Assembly (NCBI GenBank): GCA_021788795.1
Contig: JAJYKG010000120.1
Coordinates: forward strand, 1 to 6,665
Reading direction: 5' to 3'
Length of the DNA stretch: 6,665 nucleotides
From: Thermoplasmata archaeon
GTDB lineage: Archaea > Thermoplasmatota > Thermoplasmata > RBG-16-68-12
The number at the start of each line of letters is the position of its first letter. Positions within the stretch are counted from its first letter, which is position 1. Below, piece by piece: positions 1 to 6,171 of this stretch. The notes below the pieces were generated by a model that had not been told where the DNA came from, made no database searches, and saw only the letters and a program-made list of their open reading frames with translations. The translations under genes and the position numbers were made by a program.

Positions 1-285
1 CGGTGCGACGCCCGACGTCGCGAGGTCGGAGGCGAGGATGTGGAAGGCGAACCAGGCGGCCCGCTCCCATCCGTACTGGGGGACGATGTAGATCGGGTCC
101 GTCGTCGAGATCATCGCGCGGCCGCCGGGAAGGCGCACGACTCCCACGTCGACGCCATTCGCGGGTCCGATCGCGATGTCCTTGCGCTTCGCCCCGAGGT
201 GGCGCGCAATCACGTTCTCGAAGAACGCTCGGCTGATTTTGCCCATGGGATACTTGGGCTTCTTGTCTGCTGAGATATCTGTCAT
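1..285 (-). CDS. AIR-synthase-related protein (PurM/HypE/ThiL superfamily), 3' part cut by window edge
   Basis: The first 95 residues are visible, starting at ATG 285-283 and reading off the left edge. The N-terminal pattern MGKISRAFFENVIARHLGA, then IAIGPANGVDVGVV, then STTDPIYI, then GWERAAWFAFHILASDLATSG matches the ATP-binding N-terminal half of the PurM-like superfamily (AIR synthase, HypE, ThiL, SelD). Order and spacing look most like archaeal AIR-synthase-related/HypE-like proteins, with GW..A.H...SD.A..G as the typical segment. The acidic GDDAAV-type metal/nucleotide motif of ThiL or GEDAAV of HypE reads GVDVGVV here, keeping only one Asp. A strong Shine-Dalgarno GGAGGT lies six bases before the ATG, and the start overlaps the transporter stop codon, so the gene is co-transcribed with the transporter under the TPP riboswitch. 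By context it may act in thiamine or pyrimidine-moiety metabolism, possibly as an ATP-dependent kinase or ligase. This is inference, and the substrate cannot be read from the fragment. Confidence 0.82.
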   Translation of the reverse strand, partial: MTDISADKKPKYPMGKISRAFFENVIARHLGAKRKDIAIGPANGVDVGVVRLPGGRAMISTTDPIYIVPQYGWERAAWFAFHILASDLATSGVAP

Positions 286-1694
286 GGATGGACCTCCATG
301 GACTCGGAGGACGCGCCGTGGCTCTGCGCAGCGCGCGCACCCTGGGTCTCTCGCGACGCGAGGGCATAGAACACGAGCGCAGCGACGACGAACGAGACGA
401 GGTCGCTCAAGTCGAGCCCGCCCATCGCCCCGGAGGCCGGTCCCAGGAACGCCGGCTGGTCCATGAAGGGAACGGCGGCCAAGACCGCAGCCGCGTACGC
501 GGCGAGGGCTGAGGAGCGCCAGGGCCTCGCACGGTCCGGGGGCGACTCCGTCCCGCGCGGCGCGAACACGAGGAAGGACACGAGGACGATGGCCGCCCAA
601 GGCGCGATCCAGTACTCGACGAAGTAGAGCCAGGTCTCATAGAACCCCGGACCGGCCGCACCCCCGACGACGGCCAGGGCCGTCGCGATTGCCCCGCCGA
701 CGAGGACGGAGGACCACCGCTTCACGGGCACGTCCAGCGCGAGCAGCGAGAGCCCGCTCGAGTACAGGTTCGGTGCATTCGCGGCCAGGAGGTTGACCAC
801 GAGCAGCAGGAGCAGCGGCCCCACCGCCGCGGCGCCGAAGGCGTGGGCGAAGACCGCGACCGGGTCCGCCAGGGACCCGAGGGACGTGGAGAGGAGGAGG
901 CCAATCGCCTCGACCCAGATGCATGCCGCGGCCATGCCGAGGAAGGACGGGAGGACGATGCTCTTCCGCGGCGTGTCATCGGGCAGGTAGCGGGAGAAGT
1001 CGGCGGCGTAGGGCGCCCAGCTCAGCGGGATGGAGGCCGCCAGGATGACCATGAACGCGAGTCCGACGAGGCCGCCGCCCGTCGGCGTGTACGTCGAGGC
1101 GGTGGCCTCCTGCAACGCCACCGCACTCATCGCCGCGAACACGACGACGAGGATCAGGGCCATGACCTGCTCGAATCGATGGAGGAGGTTGTGGCCGTAC
1201 AGGGCCACGACGATCTGGACGGCCGCGAAAAGCGCGACGCCCAGGACGAACGGGATCGCGGGCAGGAACTCGCTGAGCGCGAGGCCGCCCAGGATGAACG
1301 TGACCGCGCTCCAGCCGGTCGTGGAGAACCAGTTCAGCGCCGCGGGGACGTAGGCGCCGCGCCGCCCGAAGACGCTCCGCGAGTGCGCGATCTGGGGGTA
1401 TCCCGTCGCCGGTCCGATGACACTCAGCAGGGCGAACGGCGCCGTCCCCAGGACGGTCCCCAAGACGATCCCCGTCAATGCCAGCGGCACCGGCAGGGCG
1501 AAGAGCGTGATCCCCAGGTAGCCCACGAGGAAGCTGTACAGGGTCACGTTGGCCCCGAACCAGAACGGGAAGAGCTTCCACGGTCGCCCGTGGCGCTCCC
1601 TCTCCGAAATCCGCTCGATCCCGAACGGCTCGACCTTGAGCACCTTGCCGCCATACGCAGCGGTCGTGCCCTGTGCCCGTGACGTGTCCTGCAT
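282..1694 (-). CDS. NCS1-family transporter, probable thiamine or HMP importer
   Basis: A 470-residue integral membrane protein of the nucleobase:cation symporter-1 family (cytosine/purine/thiamine/allantoin permeases). About twelve hydrophobic segments can be placed, roughly at residues 48-65, 67-95, 115-140, 145-165, 172-195, 208-228, 246-270, 285-306, 328-346, 358-378, 394-410 and 430-447. Family landmarks are the N-terminal GIERISERERHGRP before the first helix, GYPQIAHSRSVFGRRGA at about 98-114, and SWAPYAADFSRYLP at about 225-238. The family imports nucleobases and related compounds by ion symport. The TPP riboswitch directly upstream points to thiamine or its pyrimidine precursor HMP as substrate, as for CytX-type members; the exact substrate is inferred. 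A GAGGAG lies about 12 bases before ATG 1694. The stop overlaps the next gene's start (ATGA). The last 25 residues are hydrophilic. Length is normal for the family. Confidence 0.88.
   Translation of the reverse strand: MQDTSRAQGTTAAYGGKVLKVEPFGIERISERERHGRPWKLFPFWFGANVTLYSFLVGYLGITLFALPVPLALTGIVLGTVLGTAPFALLSVIGPATGYPQIAHSRSVFGRRGAYVPAALNWFSTTGWSAVTFILGGLALSEFLPAIPFVLGVALFAAVQIVVALYGHNLLHRFEQVMALILVVVFAAMSAVALQEATASTYTPTGGGLVGLAFMVILAASIPLSWAPYAADFSRYLPDDTPRKSIVLPSFLGMAAACIWVEAIGLLLSTSLGSLADPVAVFAHAFGAAAVGPLLLLLVVNLLAANAPNLYSSGLSLLALDVPVKRWSSVLVGGAIATALAVVGGAAGPGFYETWLYFVEYWIAPWAAIVLVSFLVFAPRGTESPPDRARPWRSSALAAYAAAVLAAVPFMDQPAFLGPASGAMGGLDLSDLVSFVVAALVFYALASRETQGARAAQSHGASSESMEVHP
292..297 (-). 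promoter_or_regulatory. Strong Shine-Dalgarno GGAGGT for the AIR-synthase-related gene
   Basis: The minus strand reads GGAGGT, six bases and then ATG (285-283). It lies inside the last codons of the transporter gene. It fixes the start of the downstream gene and, with the ATGA overlap, points to translational coupling. Confidence 0.75.
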
Positions 1695-1733
1695 GGGTCC
1701 GGGAGACTCCTCAGGGTTCCCGGGCTGAACAAC
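1695..1733 (-). promoter_or_regulatory. Expression platform of the TPP riboswitch with the transporter RBS
   Basis: The 39 bases between aptamer and transporter ATG contain the Shine-Dalgarno TGAGGAG (1707-1713). It sits in the 13-base loop between CCGGGA (1718-1723) and TCCCGG (1699-1704), which can form a 6-bp hairpin. TCAGCCC (1722-1728) is the exact complement of the aptamer's conserved GGGCTGA (1803-1809), and TCTCCC (1701-1706) can pair with GGGAGA of P3 (1782-1787). These pairings would compete with the aptamer fold and could switch access to the RBS. The pairings are seen in the sequence; their use as a switch is inferred. Confidence 0.6.
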
Positions 1734-1830
1734 GCCTCGTCGTCCCTACGCCCGCATTACCGGGATCAGGTTCCAAGGGTCTCTCCCTCACTTGGGAGAC
1801 TCTCAGCCCTTCTGGGCTCCCCGACGAGGC
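1734..1830 (-). promoter_or_regulatory. TPP riboswitch (THI element)
   Basis: Read on the minus strand, this holds the conserved TPP-aptamer parts in order: GGGGAGCCC, a short loop, GGGCTGAGA (the near-invariant CUGAGA), a variable P3 stem (GTCTCCC with GGGAGAGAC), then ACCCTTGGAACCTGATC, a CCCG/CGGG stem around GTAATG, and GCGTAGGGA. A perfect 9-bp P1 stem closes it (1822-1830 with 1734-1742). The aptamer binds thiamine pyrophosphate and normally lowers expression of thiamine synthesis or transport genes. It ends 39 bases before the transporter ATG, and no U-run follows, so control of translation start is more likely than transcription termination. In archaea this class is known mainly from Thermoplasma relatives. 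Confidence 0.96.
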
Positions 1831-1866
1831 CATCCGCGCCGGCTAGATGAAGGTTTGTCCCTCGCG

Positions 1867-2730
1867 TCAGGTCTGCCCGAGGAGCTTCGCGATGTCCACC
1901 GGATACTCCGCCACGGGCACGCCCGCGTCGTTGAAGGCTTTGACCTTGGATTCCGCCGTCCCCATGTTCCCCTGGATGATCGCGCCCGCGTGGCCCATCC
2001 GCTTCCCCGGCGGCGCCGTGCGCCCGGCGACATAGGCCACCACGGGCTTCGTGACGTTCTTATGGATGTACGCCGCCGCCTCCTCCTCCGCGGTCCCGCC
2101 GATCTCGCCCACGACGACGATGCGCTTCGTCTTGCGGTCCGCTTGGAAGAGCTCGAGCGCCTCGAGGGTGTTCGTGCCGATGATGGGGTCGCCGCCGATG
2201 CCGACGCACGTGGACTGTCCGAATCCCCCCTGCGTCATCGCGTTGACGATCTCGTAGGTCAGCGTGCCGCTGCGGCTGATCACGCCGCAGTCCCCGGGTT
2301 TGAAGATGTGGCTGGGCATGATGCCCATCTTCGCCTCGGCCGGCGTGATGATTCCCGGGCAGTTCGGCCCGATGACCACCGCACCCTTCGTGCGCGCGTA
2401 GGGGATGAACTCCAGCGTGTCGTGGAAGGGGATGCGCTCCGTGATGATGACGACGAGCTTCAGCCCCGCCTCCATGGCCTCGATGGCTGCGTCCTTGGTG
2501 TACGGCGCGGGGACGAAGATGATCGACGCGTTCGCGCGCTTCTTGTCCACCGCCTGCTGGACGCTGTCGAACACCGGGACGCCTTCGACCTTACTCCCAC
2601 CCTTGCCCGGCGAGGAGCCCGCGACGACCTTCGTGCCGAAGTCGAGCATCGCGCGGGTGTGGAACTGGCCCTGGTGGCCCGTGATCCCCTGGACCACGAC
2701 GCGGCTGTGTTTCGTGAGGAGGACGGCCAT
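1867..2730 (-). CDS. sucD: Succinyl-CoA synthetase alpha subunit
   Basis: A 287-residue protein of normal family length. With SucC it interconverts succinyl-CoA, NDP and phosphate with succinate, CoA and NTP in the cytoplasmic TCA cycle. The N-terminal CoA-binding Rossmann domain shows GITGHQGQFHT at 16-26, followed by GTKVVAGSSPGKGG at 32-45. The ligase domain shows GPNCPG at 121-126, SRSGTLTYE at 152-160 and GIGGDPIIGT at 177-186. The phosphorylated catalytic histidine is His247 in MGHAGAI. The ATG (2730) follows the sucC stop after a single base (TGAGATG), so the two subunits are translated together, with GA-rich and G-run sequence in the sucC end as the likely ribosome binding site. ADP versus GDP specificity cannot be told. 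The TPP riboswitch of the next operon begins only 36 bases beyond the stop. Confidence 0.97.
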   Translation of the reverse strand: MAVLLTKHSRVVVQGITGHQGQFHTRAMLDFGTKVVAGSSPGKGGSKVEGVPVFDSVQQAVDKKRANASIIFVPAPYTKDAAIEAMEAGLKLVVIITERIPFHDTLEFIPYARTKGAVVIGPNCPGIITPAEAKMGIMPSHIFKPGDCGVISRSGTLTYEIVNAMTQGGFGQSTCVGIGGDPIIGTNTLEALELFQADRKTKRIVVVGEIGGTAEEEAAAYIHKNVTKPVVAYVAGRTAPPGKRMGHAGAIIQGNMGTAESKVKAFNDAGVPVAEYPVDIAKLLGQT

Positions 2731-2731
2731 C

Positions 2732-3841
2732 TCAAACGCCCCCCCTCTTGACCTGGACCGCCAGCTCCGCGGCCTCCTCCATGGTCTCCGCGGGATGCAT
2801 GCCGATGTCCCGGAGGATCTGCTTCGCGGCGTCCTCGTTCACGCCCTTGATGCGCGCGACCACGGGCACGTCGGCGTGCATGACCTCGAGCGCCTTCTTG
2901 ACGCCCAGCGCGACCGTGTCCGCCTTCGTGATCCCGCCGAAGATGTTGAGCAGGATGACGGACGGCTTCGCCTTGATGAGGAGCTCGAAAGCCTGGGCGA
3001 CCTTGTCCGGGTCGTCCGTGCCGCCGAGGTCGAGGAAGGTGCCGCCCTTGCCGCCCTTCAGGTTGAGGACGTCCAGCGTCGCCATCGTCAGGCCGGCGCC
3101 GTTCGCGATGACGCCGATGTCCCCGTCGAGCTGGATGAACGTGATCCCCTTCTCGTGAGCCTCCTCCTCGAGGGCCGTGCGATCCTGGTCCAGCTTCGCG
3201 TACTCCAGGTGGCGGTACTCCGCGTTGTCGTCCACCACGAGCTTCGCGTCCCCCGCGATGACCTTCCCGCCCTTCGTGACGACGAGCGGGTTGATCTCCA
3301 CGAGCTCCGCGTCTTCCTTGCGGAACAGCGCGTACGCCTTGCGCGCGATGTCCTCGACCTGCTCGCCGAGGTGGTCCGCGAGCCCGAGGCGTTTCGTCAT
3401 GGACCGCAGGACATAGGGCTGGATGCCGATGAGCGTCGGGATGTGCTGCATGAAGAGCTGGTCGTGGGGCACGGTCTCGATCTCCATGCCGCCCATGGCG
3501 CTCGCGATGAGCAGCGGCTCGCGCGCGGACCGGTCGATCGTGAAGCTCAGGTAGAGCTCCTTCTCGATGTCGAGCCGCTGCTCCAGGTAGACCGTCTTCA
3601 CCTTGTAGCCCTTGATGTCCATGCCGAGGATTTGTGAGGCGATCGCGTGGGCCTCCTCGATCGTCGCCGCGGGCTTGATGCCGCCGGCCTTGCCGCGCCC
3701 GCCGACGAGGACCTGCGCCTTGACCATGCACGGGAGGGGCGGGTCGTGGATTTCCTCCGGCCGGGCCGCGACGACGCCTCGCGGGACCGGGATGCCGTAC
3801 TTCGCGAAGATGGCCTTCGCCTTGTACTCCAGGAACTTCAT
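2732..3841 (-). CDS. sucC: Succinyl-CoA synthetase beta subunit
   Basis: A 369-residue ATP-grasp subunit that binds nucleotide and succinate and pairs with SucD. The N-terminus MKFLEYKAKAIFAKYGIPVP is typical. The nucleotide-binding segment KAQVLVGGRGKAGGIK is at 41-56 and the metal-binding EINPL at 182-186. The C-terminal ligase domain has DGDIGVIANGAGLTMATLD at 239-257, GGTFLDLGG at 266-274 and the glycine loop NIFGGITKAD at 299-308. All expected motifs are present and the length is close to the usual 370-390. There is no Shine-Dalgarno before ATG 3841; the upstream AAGCTT promoter candidate would leave a leader of only about 10 bases. The 3' end holds a run of seven G just before the stop. 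sucD follows after one base, forming a sucCD transcription unit that may read on into the thiamine genes. Confidence 0.97.
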   Translation of the reverse strand: MKFLEYKAKAIFAKYGIPVPRGVVAARPEEIHDPPLPCMVKAQVLVGGRGKAGGIKPAATIEEAHAIASQILGMDIKGYKVKTVYLEQRLDIEKELYLSFTIDRSAREPLLIASAMGGMEIETVPHDQLFMQHIPTLIGIQPYVLRSMTKRLGLADHLGEQVEDIARKAYALFRKEDAELVEINPLVVTKGGKVIAGDAKLVVDDNAEYRHLEYAKLDQDRTALEEEAHEKGITFIQLDGDIGVIANGAGLTMATLDVLNLKGGKGGTFLDLGGTDDPDKVAQAFELLIKAKPSVILLNIFGGITKADTVALGVKKALEVMHADVPVVARIKGVNEDAAKQILRDIGMHPAETMEEAAELAVQVKRGGV

Positions 3842-3872
3842 AGTCGGTCGGGCCCGCCCATGGCCGCGCCGT

Positions 3873-3884
3873 GATTAAGCTTTG
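3873..3884. promoter_or_regulatory. Candidate shared TATA region between sucC and the Rieske gene
   Basis: The 63-base divergent gap is GC-rich except for ATTAAGCTTTG, the only AT-rich spot. On the plus strand TTAAGCTT (3875-3882) is centred 26-27 bases before the Rieske ATG at 3905, the spacing expected of an archaeal TATA box for a leaderless mRNA. On the minus strand the same core reads AAGCTTAA, centred about 38 bases before the sucC ATG, giving a leader of roughly 10 bases. The core is palindromic, so one site could serve both directions. No promoter with bacterial -35/-10 spacing was seen. Assignment is by position and composition only. Confidence 0.45.
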
Positions 3885-3904
3885 GCCTGCCCCGGGTCGT
3901 ACGT

Positions 3905-4294
3905 ATGGATACGAGCCAATGCTTTTTGAGACCCGTCCCGGGTGCGGTCCGCATGACGTTCCGGAAAGTGTCGATCTCCACGCGGGTCTTCTCCCGCCGC
4001 AGCTCGATCCTGACATGGGTGAACCGCCGCCCGGTCCTGGTGGCCAAGGTCGGGGACTCGCTCTACGCGATGGACGCGGTCTGCGCCCACCTCGGGTGCG
4101 CCGTCCTCGCGGAGGCGAACGGCACGCAGGTCACGTGCCCCGCCCACGAGGCGGTCTGGGACATCCGGACGGGCGCCCTGGTCGCGGAGCCCAAGGTCCA
4201 CCCCGAGATGCCGTGCGAGGAGGAGGGCCTGCGGGCCCCCCTGCGGACCTATCCGGCCCGCGAGCGCGACGGCTTCATCGAAGTCGACCTCTGA
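3905..4294 (+). CDS. Small soluble Rieske-type [2Fe-2S] protein
   Basis: A 129-residue protein, the only plus-strand gene. The Rieske cluster motif is complete: C60-A-H62-L-G in VCAHLGCAV and C78-P-A-H81 in TCPAHEAVWD, so two Cys and two His can bind the [2Fe-2S] cluster. The flanking VAKVGDSLYAMDAVCAHLG and WDIRTGALV segments match the Rieske domain of ferredoxins and nitrite-reductase small-subunit-like proteins. No membrane helix or signal peptide is visible, so it is likely a cytoplasmic electron carrier or a subunit of a separately encoded oxygenase or reductase; the partner is not in the window. Cys65 is present, but the second disulfide Cys of respiratory Rieske proteins is Ala80, so the cluster probably lacks the stabilising disulfide. 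ATG 3905 is chosen because the TATA-like box fits a leaderless start; ATG 3953 (residue 17) is the alternative. It converges on ilvE, 32 bases apart. Confidence 0.87.
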   Translation: MDTSQCFLRPVPGAVRMTFRKVSISTRVFSRRSSILTWVNRRPVLVAKVGDSLYAMDAVCAHLGCAVLAEANGTQVTCPAHEAVWDIRTGALVAEPKVHPEMPCEEEGLRAPLRTYPARERDGFIEVDL

Positions 4295-4326
4295 CTGCCC
4301 CGCAGGAACGGGAAGAGGCGGCCCGC

Positions 4327-5199
4327 TCAGATGGGCGTGCCCGTGCTGTTGACGAGGTCGCGGTACGCCTTCGTCAGGGCGCGCGTCTGCGGCCCGGGCT
4401 TGCCCTCGCCGATCTGGCGCCCGTCCACTTCGACCACCGGCCCGATCTCCGCCGCGGTGCCCGTGATGAACGCCTCGTCCGCTGCCCAGACGTCGTACAG
4501 GGTGAATAGCCGCTCCTCCGGGTGCAACCCGAGGCTCGGGGCGAGCTCGAGGATCGTCTCCCGCGTGACGCCGGGCAGGTTCGTGGACGACCACGGCGTC
4601 GTCACGCTGTGGTTGCGCACGATGAAGAAGTTGTCCGCCGTGGCCTCGGACACGTAGCCGTGGATGTCGAGCATGAGAGCCTCGTCGGCGCCGTACTGGT
4701 TCGCCTCGACGCGGGCCATGATGTTGTTCAGGTAGTTCAGGGACTTGATGGAAGGGCTCAGGCTCTGCGGCGGCACGCGGCGGTAGGATGACGTCACGAC
4801 CTTGAACCCGCGCTCGTACGCCTTCCCGTAGAGGTTGATCTGGGGCTGCGCGATGATCACGACGCTCGGGCCGCGCTTGCACTTCCGCGGGTCCAGGCCG
4901 AGGTCGCCGGGGCCGCGGGTCACGACCGGCCGGATGTAGCCGTCGTGGATCTGGTTCTTGCGGCAGGCCTCGACGATGAGGTTCGCCATCTCCTCCTTCG
5001 TATGCGGAATCTTCAGGTCGATGGCCTTCGCGCTGTTGAAGAACCGGTCCATGTGGCGCTCGAGCTTGAAGATCCGGCCGTTGTAGGCGCGGATGCCCTC
5101 GAAGACGCCGTCCCCATAGAGGAGACCGTGGTCGAAGACGCTGATCTTCGCCTCCGATTGAGGGTAGAACTTGCCGTCGACGTAGACCAACTGTTCCAT
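4327..5199 (-). CDS. ilvE: Branched-chain amino acid aminotransferase (PLP fold type IV)
   Basis: A 290-residue enzyme that transfers the amino group between glutamate and the keto acids of valine, leucine and isoleucine, the last step of their synthesis, in the cytoplasm. The N-terminal VYVDGKFYPQSEAKISVFDHGLLYGDGVFEGIRAYNG is the classic IlvE opening. YIRPVVTRG is at 88-96 and GPGDLGLDP at 96-104. The PLP-binding lysine is most likely Lys152 in SPSIKSLNYLNN, and Glu185 in SEATADNFF would contact the pyridine nitrogen. GVTRETILELA (210-220) and TGTAAEI (246-252) are further fold-type IV landmarks. Length is normal. D-amino acid aminotransferase and aminodeoxychorismate lyase share the fold, but the GIRAYNG and NYLNNI motifs favour IlvE. 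GGGG lies about ten bases before ATG 5199. Its 66-base upstream gap to purC allows an own promoter. Confidence 0.94.
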   Translation of the reverse strand: MEQLVYVDGKFYPQSEAKISVFDHGLLYGDGVFEGIRAYNGRIFKLERHMDRFFNSAKAIDLKIPHTKEEMANLIVEACRKNQIHDGYIRPVVTRGPGDLGLDPRKCKRGPSVVIIAQPQINLYGKAYERGFKVVTSSYRRVPPQSLSPSIKSLNYLNNIMARVEANQYGADEALMLDIHGYVSEATADNFFIVRNHSVTTPWSSTNLPGVTRETILELAPSLGLHPEERLFTLYDVWAADEAFITGTAAEIGPVVEVDGRQIGEGKPGPQTRALTKAYRDLVNSTGTPI

Positions 5200-5235
5200 G
5201 TCGGAGACCCCAACGCCGTACGCATAGACGCGGCC

Positions 5236-5245
5236 GCTAAAAGCG
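5236..5245 (-). promoter_or_regulatory. Weak TATA-like candidate for ilvE
   Basis: The 66-base gap between purC and ilvE is GC-rich except for CGCTTTTAGCG on the minus strand. Its centre lies about 41 bases before the ilvE ATG, which would allow a leader of about 15 bases that still contains the GGGG ribosome binding site. The element is also a 4-bp inverted repeat around TTT. The match to an archaeal TATA box is poor, so this rests mainly on position. Confidence 0.28.
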
Positions 5246-5265
5246 TTTGCCCGTTCGCGTCCGGC

Positions 5266-6171
5266 TCAGCGGAACGTCTCGCCCGTCAGGCGCTCGAACA
5301 GGCCGACGTAGAGGTCGGAGACCTGCTTCACCACGTCGACCGGGAGGGCGGGGATGTCCGGCTCCGGTTTGTTTGCCGCGCGGGCGTCCATGAGGGCCTT
5401 GTGGTATCCCGTGCCGCGGTAGTACTGCCGGACGAACTCCTTGCTCAGCTCGACGTGCTCGCCTTTCTCGTAGGCGGCCGCGTCCCACCACCGGTCCTCG
5501 TCCGCGGTGCCGAAGGTGTCCACGAGCATGAGCTTCCGGTCCTTGTCCATCGCGAACTCCTTCTTCCCGTCCACGTGGATGAGGCCGCGGCGCTTCACGT
5601 CCGCGTTGATCTTCGCGTCGATCTTGAGGACCGCGGACACGAGGTCGTCGTACTCCCTCTCGGAGAGCTTGGAGATCTCGAGCGCCTCCTTCCGCGTGAG
5701 CTCCCGGTCCACCTTCTCGAGCTTCGTCGTCACTTCGACGAAGGGCTCGGGGAACGGCTCGCCGTAGGCGGGGACGTGCCCCTTCGGGAAGCCGACGTCC
5801 TCGGGCCGCACCTTGCCCGACTTGAGGCGGTCGTGCATCGACCCCGCCACGTAGTAGCGGGCGATGACCTCGAGCGGGATGAGGAAGTTCTTCGTCGTGG
5901 GCGTGATCCTGCCGTAGTCCGGGATCACCTGGACGCGCTTCACGCGCATCTTGTTCGGGGCGTTCACCTGGAGGAAGTGCGTGCGGATGCCGAGGTCCTT
6001 GACGAGCGCGAACCAGTGCGCCGACGTGCGGTTGAGGGTCTCGCCCTTGTTCGGGATGAGGCTCGGGATGATCTTGTCGAAGACGCTGATCTGGTCCGTG
6101 AACACGAACTCGAGCTCGTCCGCGGAAACCTCGTAGACTTCCTTGACCTTGCCCTTCCGAAGGAACTTCAT
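5266..6171 (-). CDS. purC: SAICAR synthetase (phosphoribosylaminoimidazole-succinocarboxamide synthase)
   Basis: A 301-residue cytoplasmic enzyme that joins aspartate to CAIR using ATP in de novo purine synthesis. The N-terminal ATP-binding segment KGKVKEVYEV is at 6-15, followed by FVFTDQISVFDKIIPSLIPNKG. PLEVIARYYVAGS at 99-111 matches the conserved (I)PLEVIVR...GS region. PEPFVEVTTKLEKVD at 141-155 corresponds to the usual STKAE.HD segment. HVDGKKEFAMD at 199-209 and VDTFGTADEDRWW at 217-229 match the family's DTKFEFG and DE..TPDSSRFW regions. At 301 residues it resembles the longer form (yeast ADE1 type) rather than the about 240-residue E. coli form. Here the usual STKAE and SSRFW read TTKLE and EDRWW, mild departures at substrate-binding regions. 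A strong GGAGG lies five bases before ATG 6171 but is buried in a perfect hairpin. Neighbouring ilvE and the DJ-1-like gene have no clear purine role. Confidence 0.95.
   Translation of the reverse strand: MKFLRKGKVKEVYEVSADELEFVFTDQISVFDKIIPSLIPNKGETLNRTSAHWFALVKDLGIRTHFLQVNAPNKMRVKRVQVIPDYGRITPTTKNFLIPLEVIARYYVAGSMHDRLKSGKVRPEDVGFPKGHVPAYGEPFPEPFVEVTTKLEKVDRELTRKEALEISKLSEREYDDLVSAVLKIDAKINADVKRRGLIHVDGKKEFAMDKDRKLMLVDTFGTADEDRWWDAAAYEKGEHVELSKEFVRQYYRGTGYHKALMDARAANKPEPDIPALPVDVVKQVSDLYVGLFERLTGETFR

Noticed and set aside
1846..1860. Possible TATA box (ACAAACCTTCAT, minus strand) for the riboswitch operon
   Set aside because: The position is suitable, about 26 bases before the aptamer, but the sequence is too weak a match to list as a promoter.
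1792..2751. A 319-codon plus-strand frame opposite sucD
   Set aside because: It is an antisense shadow of sucD with a biased composition and also overlaps the riboswitch.
3838..3861. Seven-codon upstream frame (MGGPDRL) whose stop overlaps the sucC start as ATGA
   Set aside because: The likely transcription start, set by the AAGCTT core, falls near 3852, downstream of this ATG, and there is no ribosome binding site. It is probably chance.
2460..4016. A 518-codon minus-strand frame over sucC and part of sucD
   Set aside because: It is out of frame with both genes, shows no recognisable domain and is very Arg/Gly-rich; sucC and sucD have complete motifs.
4295..4326. Possible bidirectional terminator between the convergent Rieske and ilvE genes
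   Set aside because: The 32-base gap has no T-run on either strand and no clear stem, so nothing supports a terminator call.
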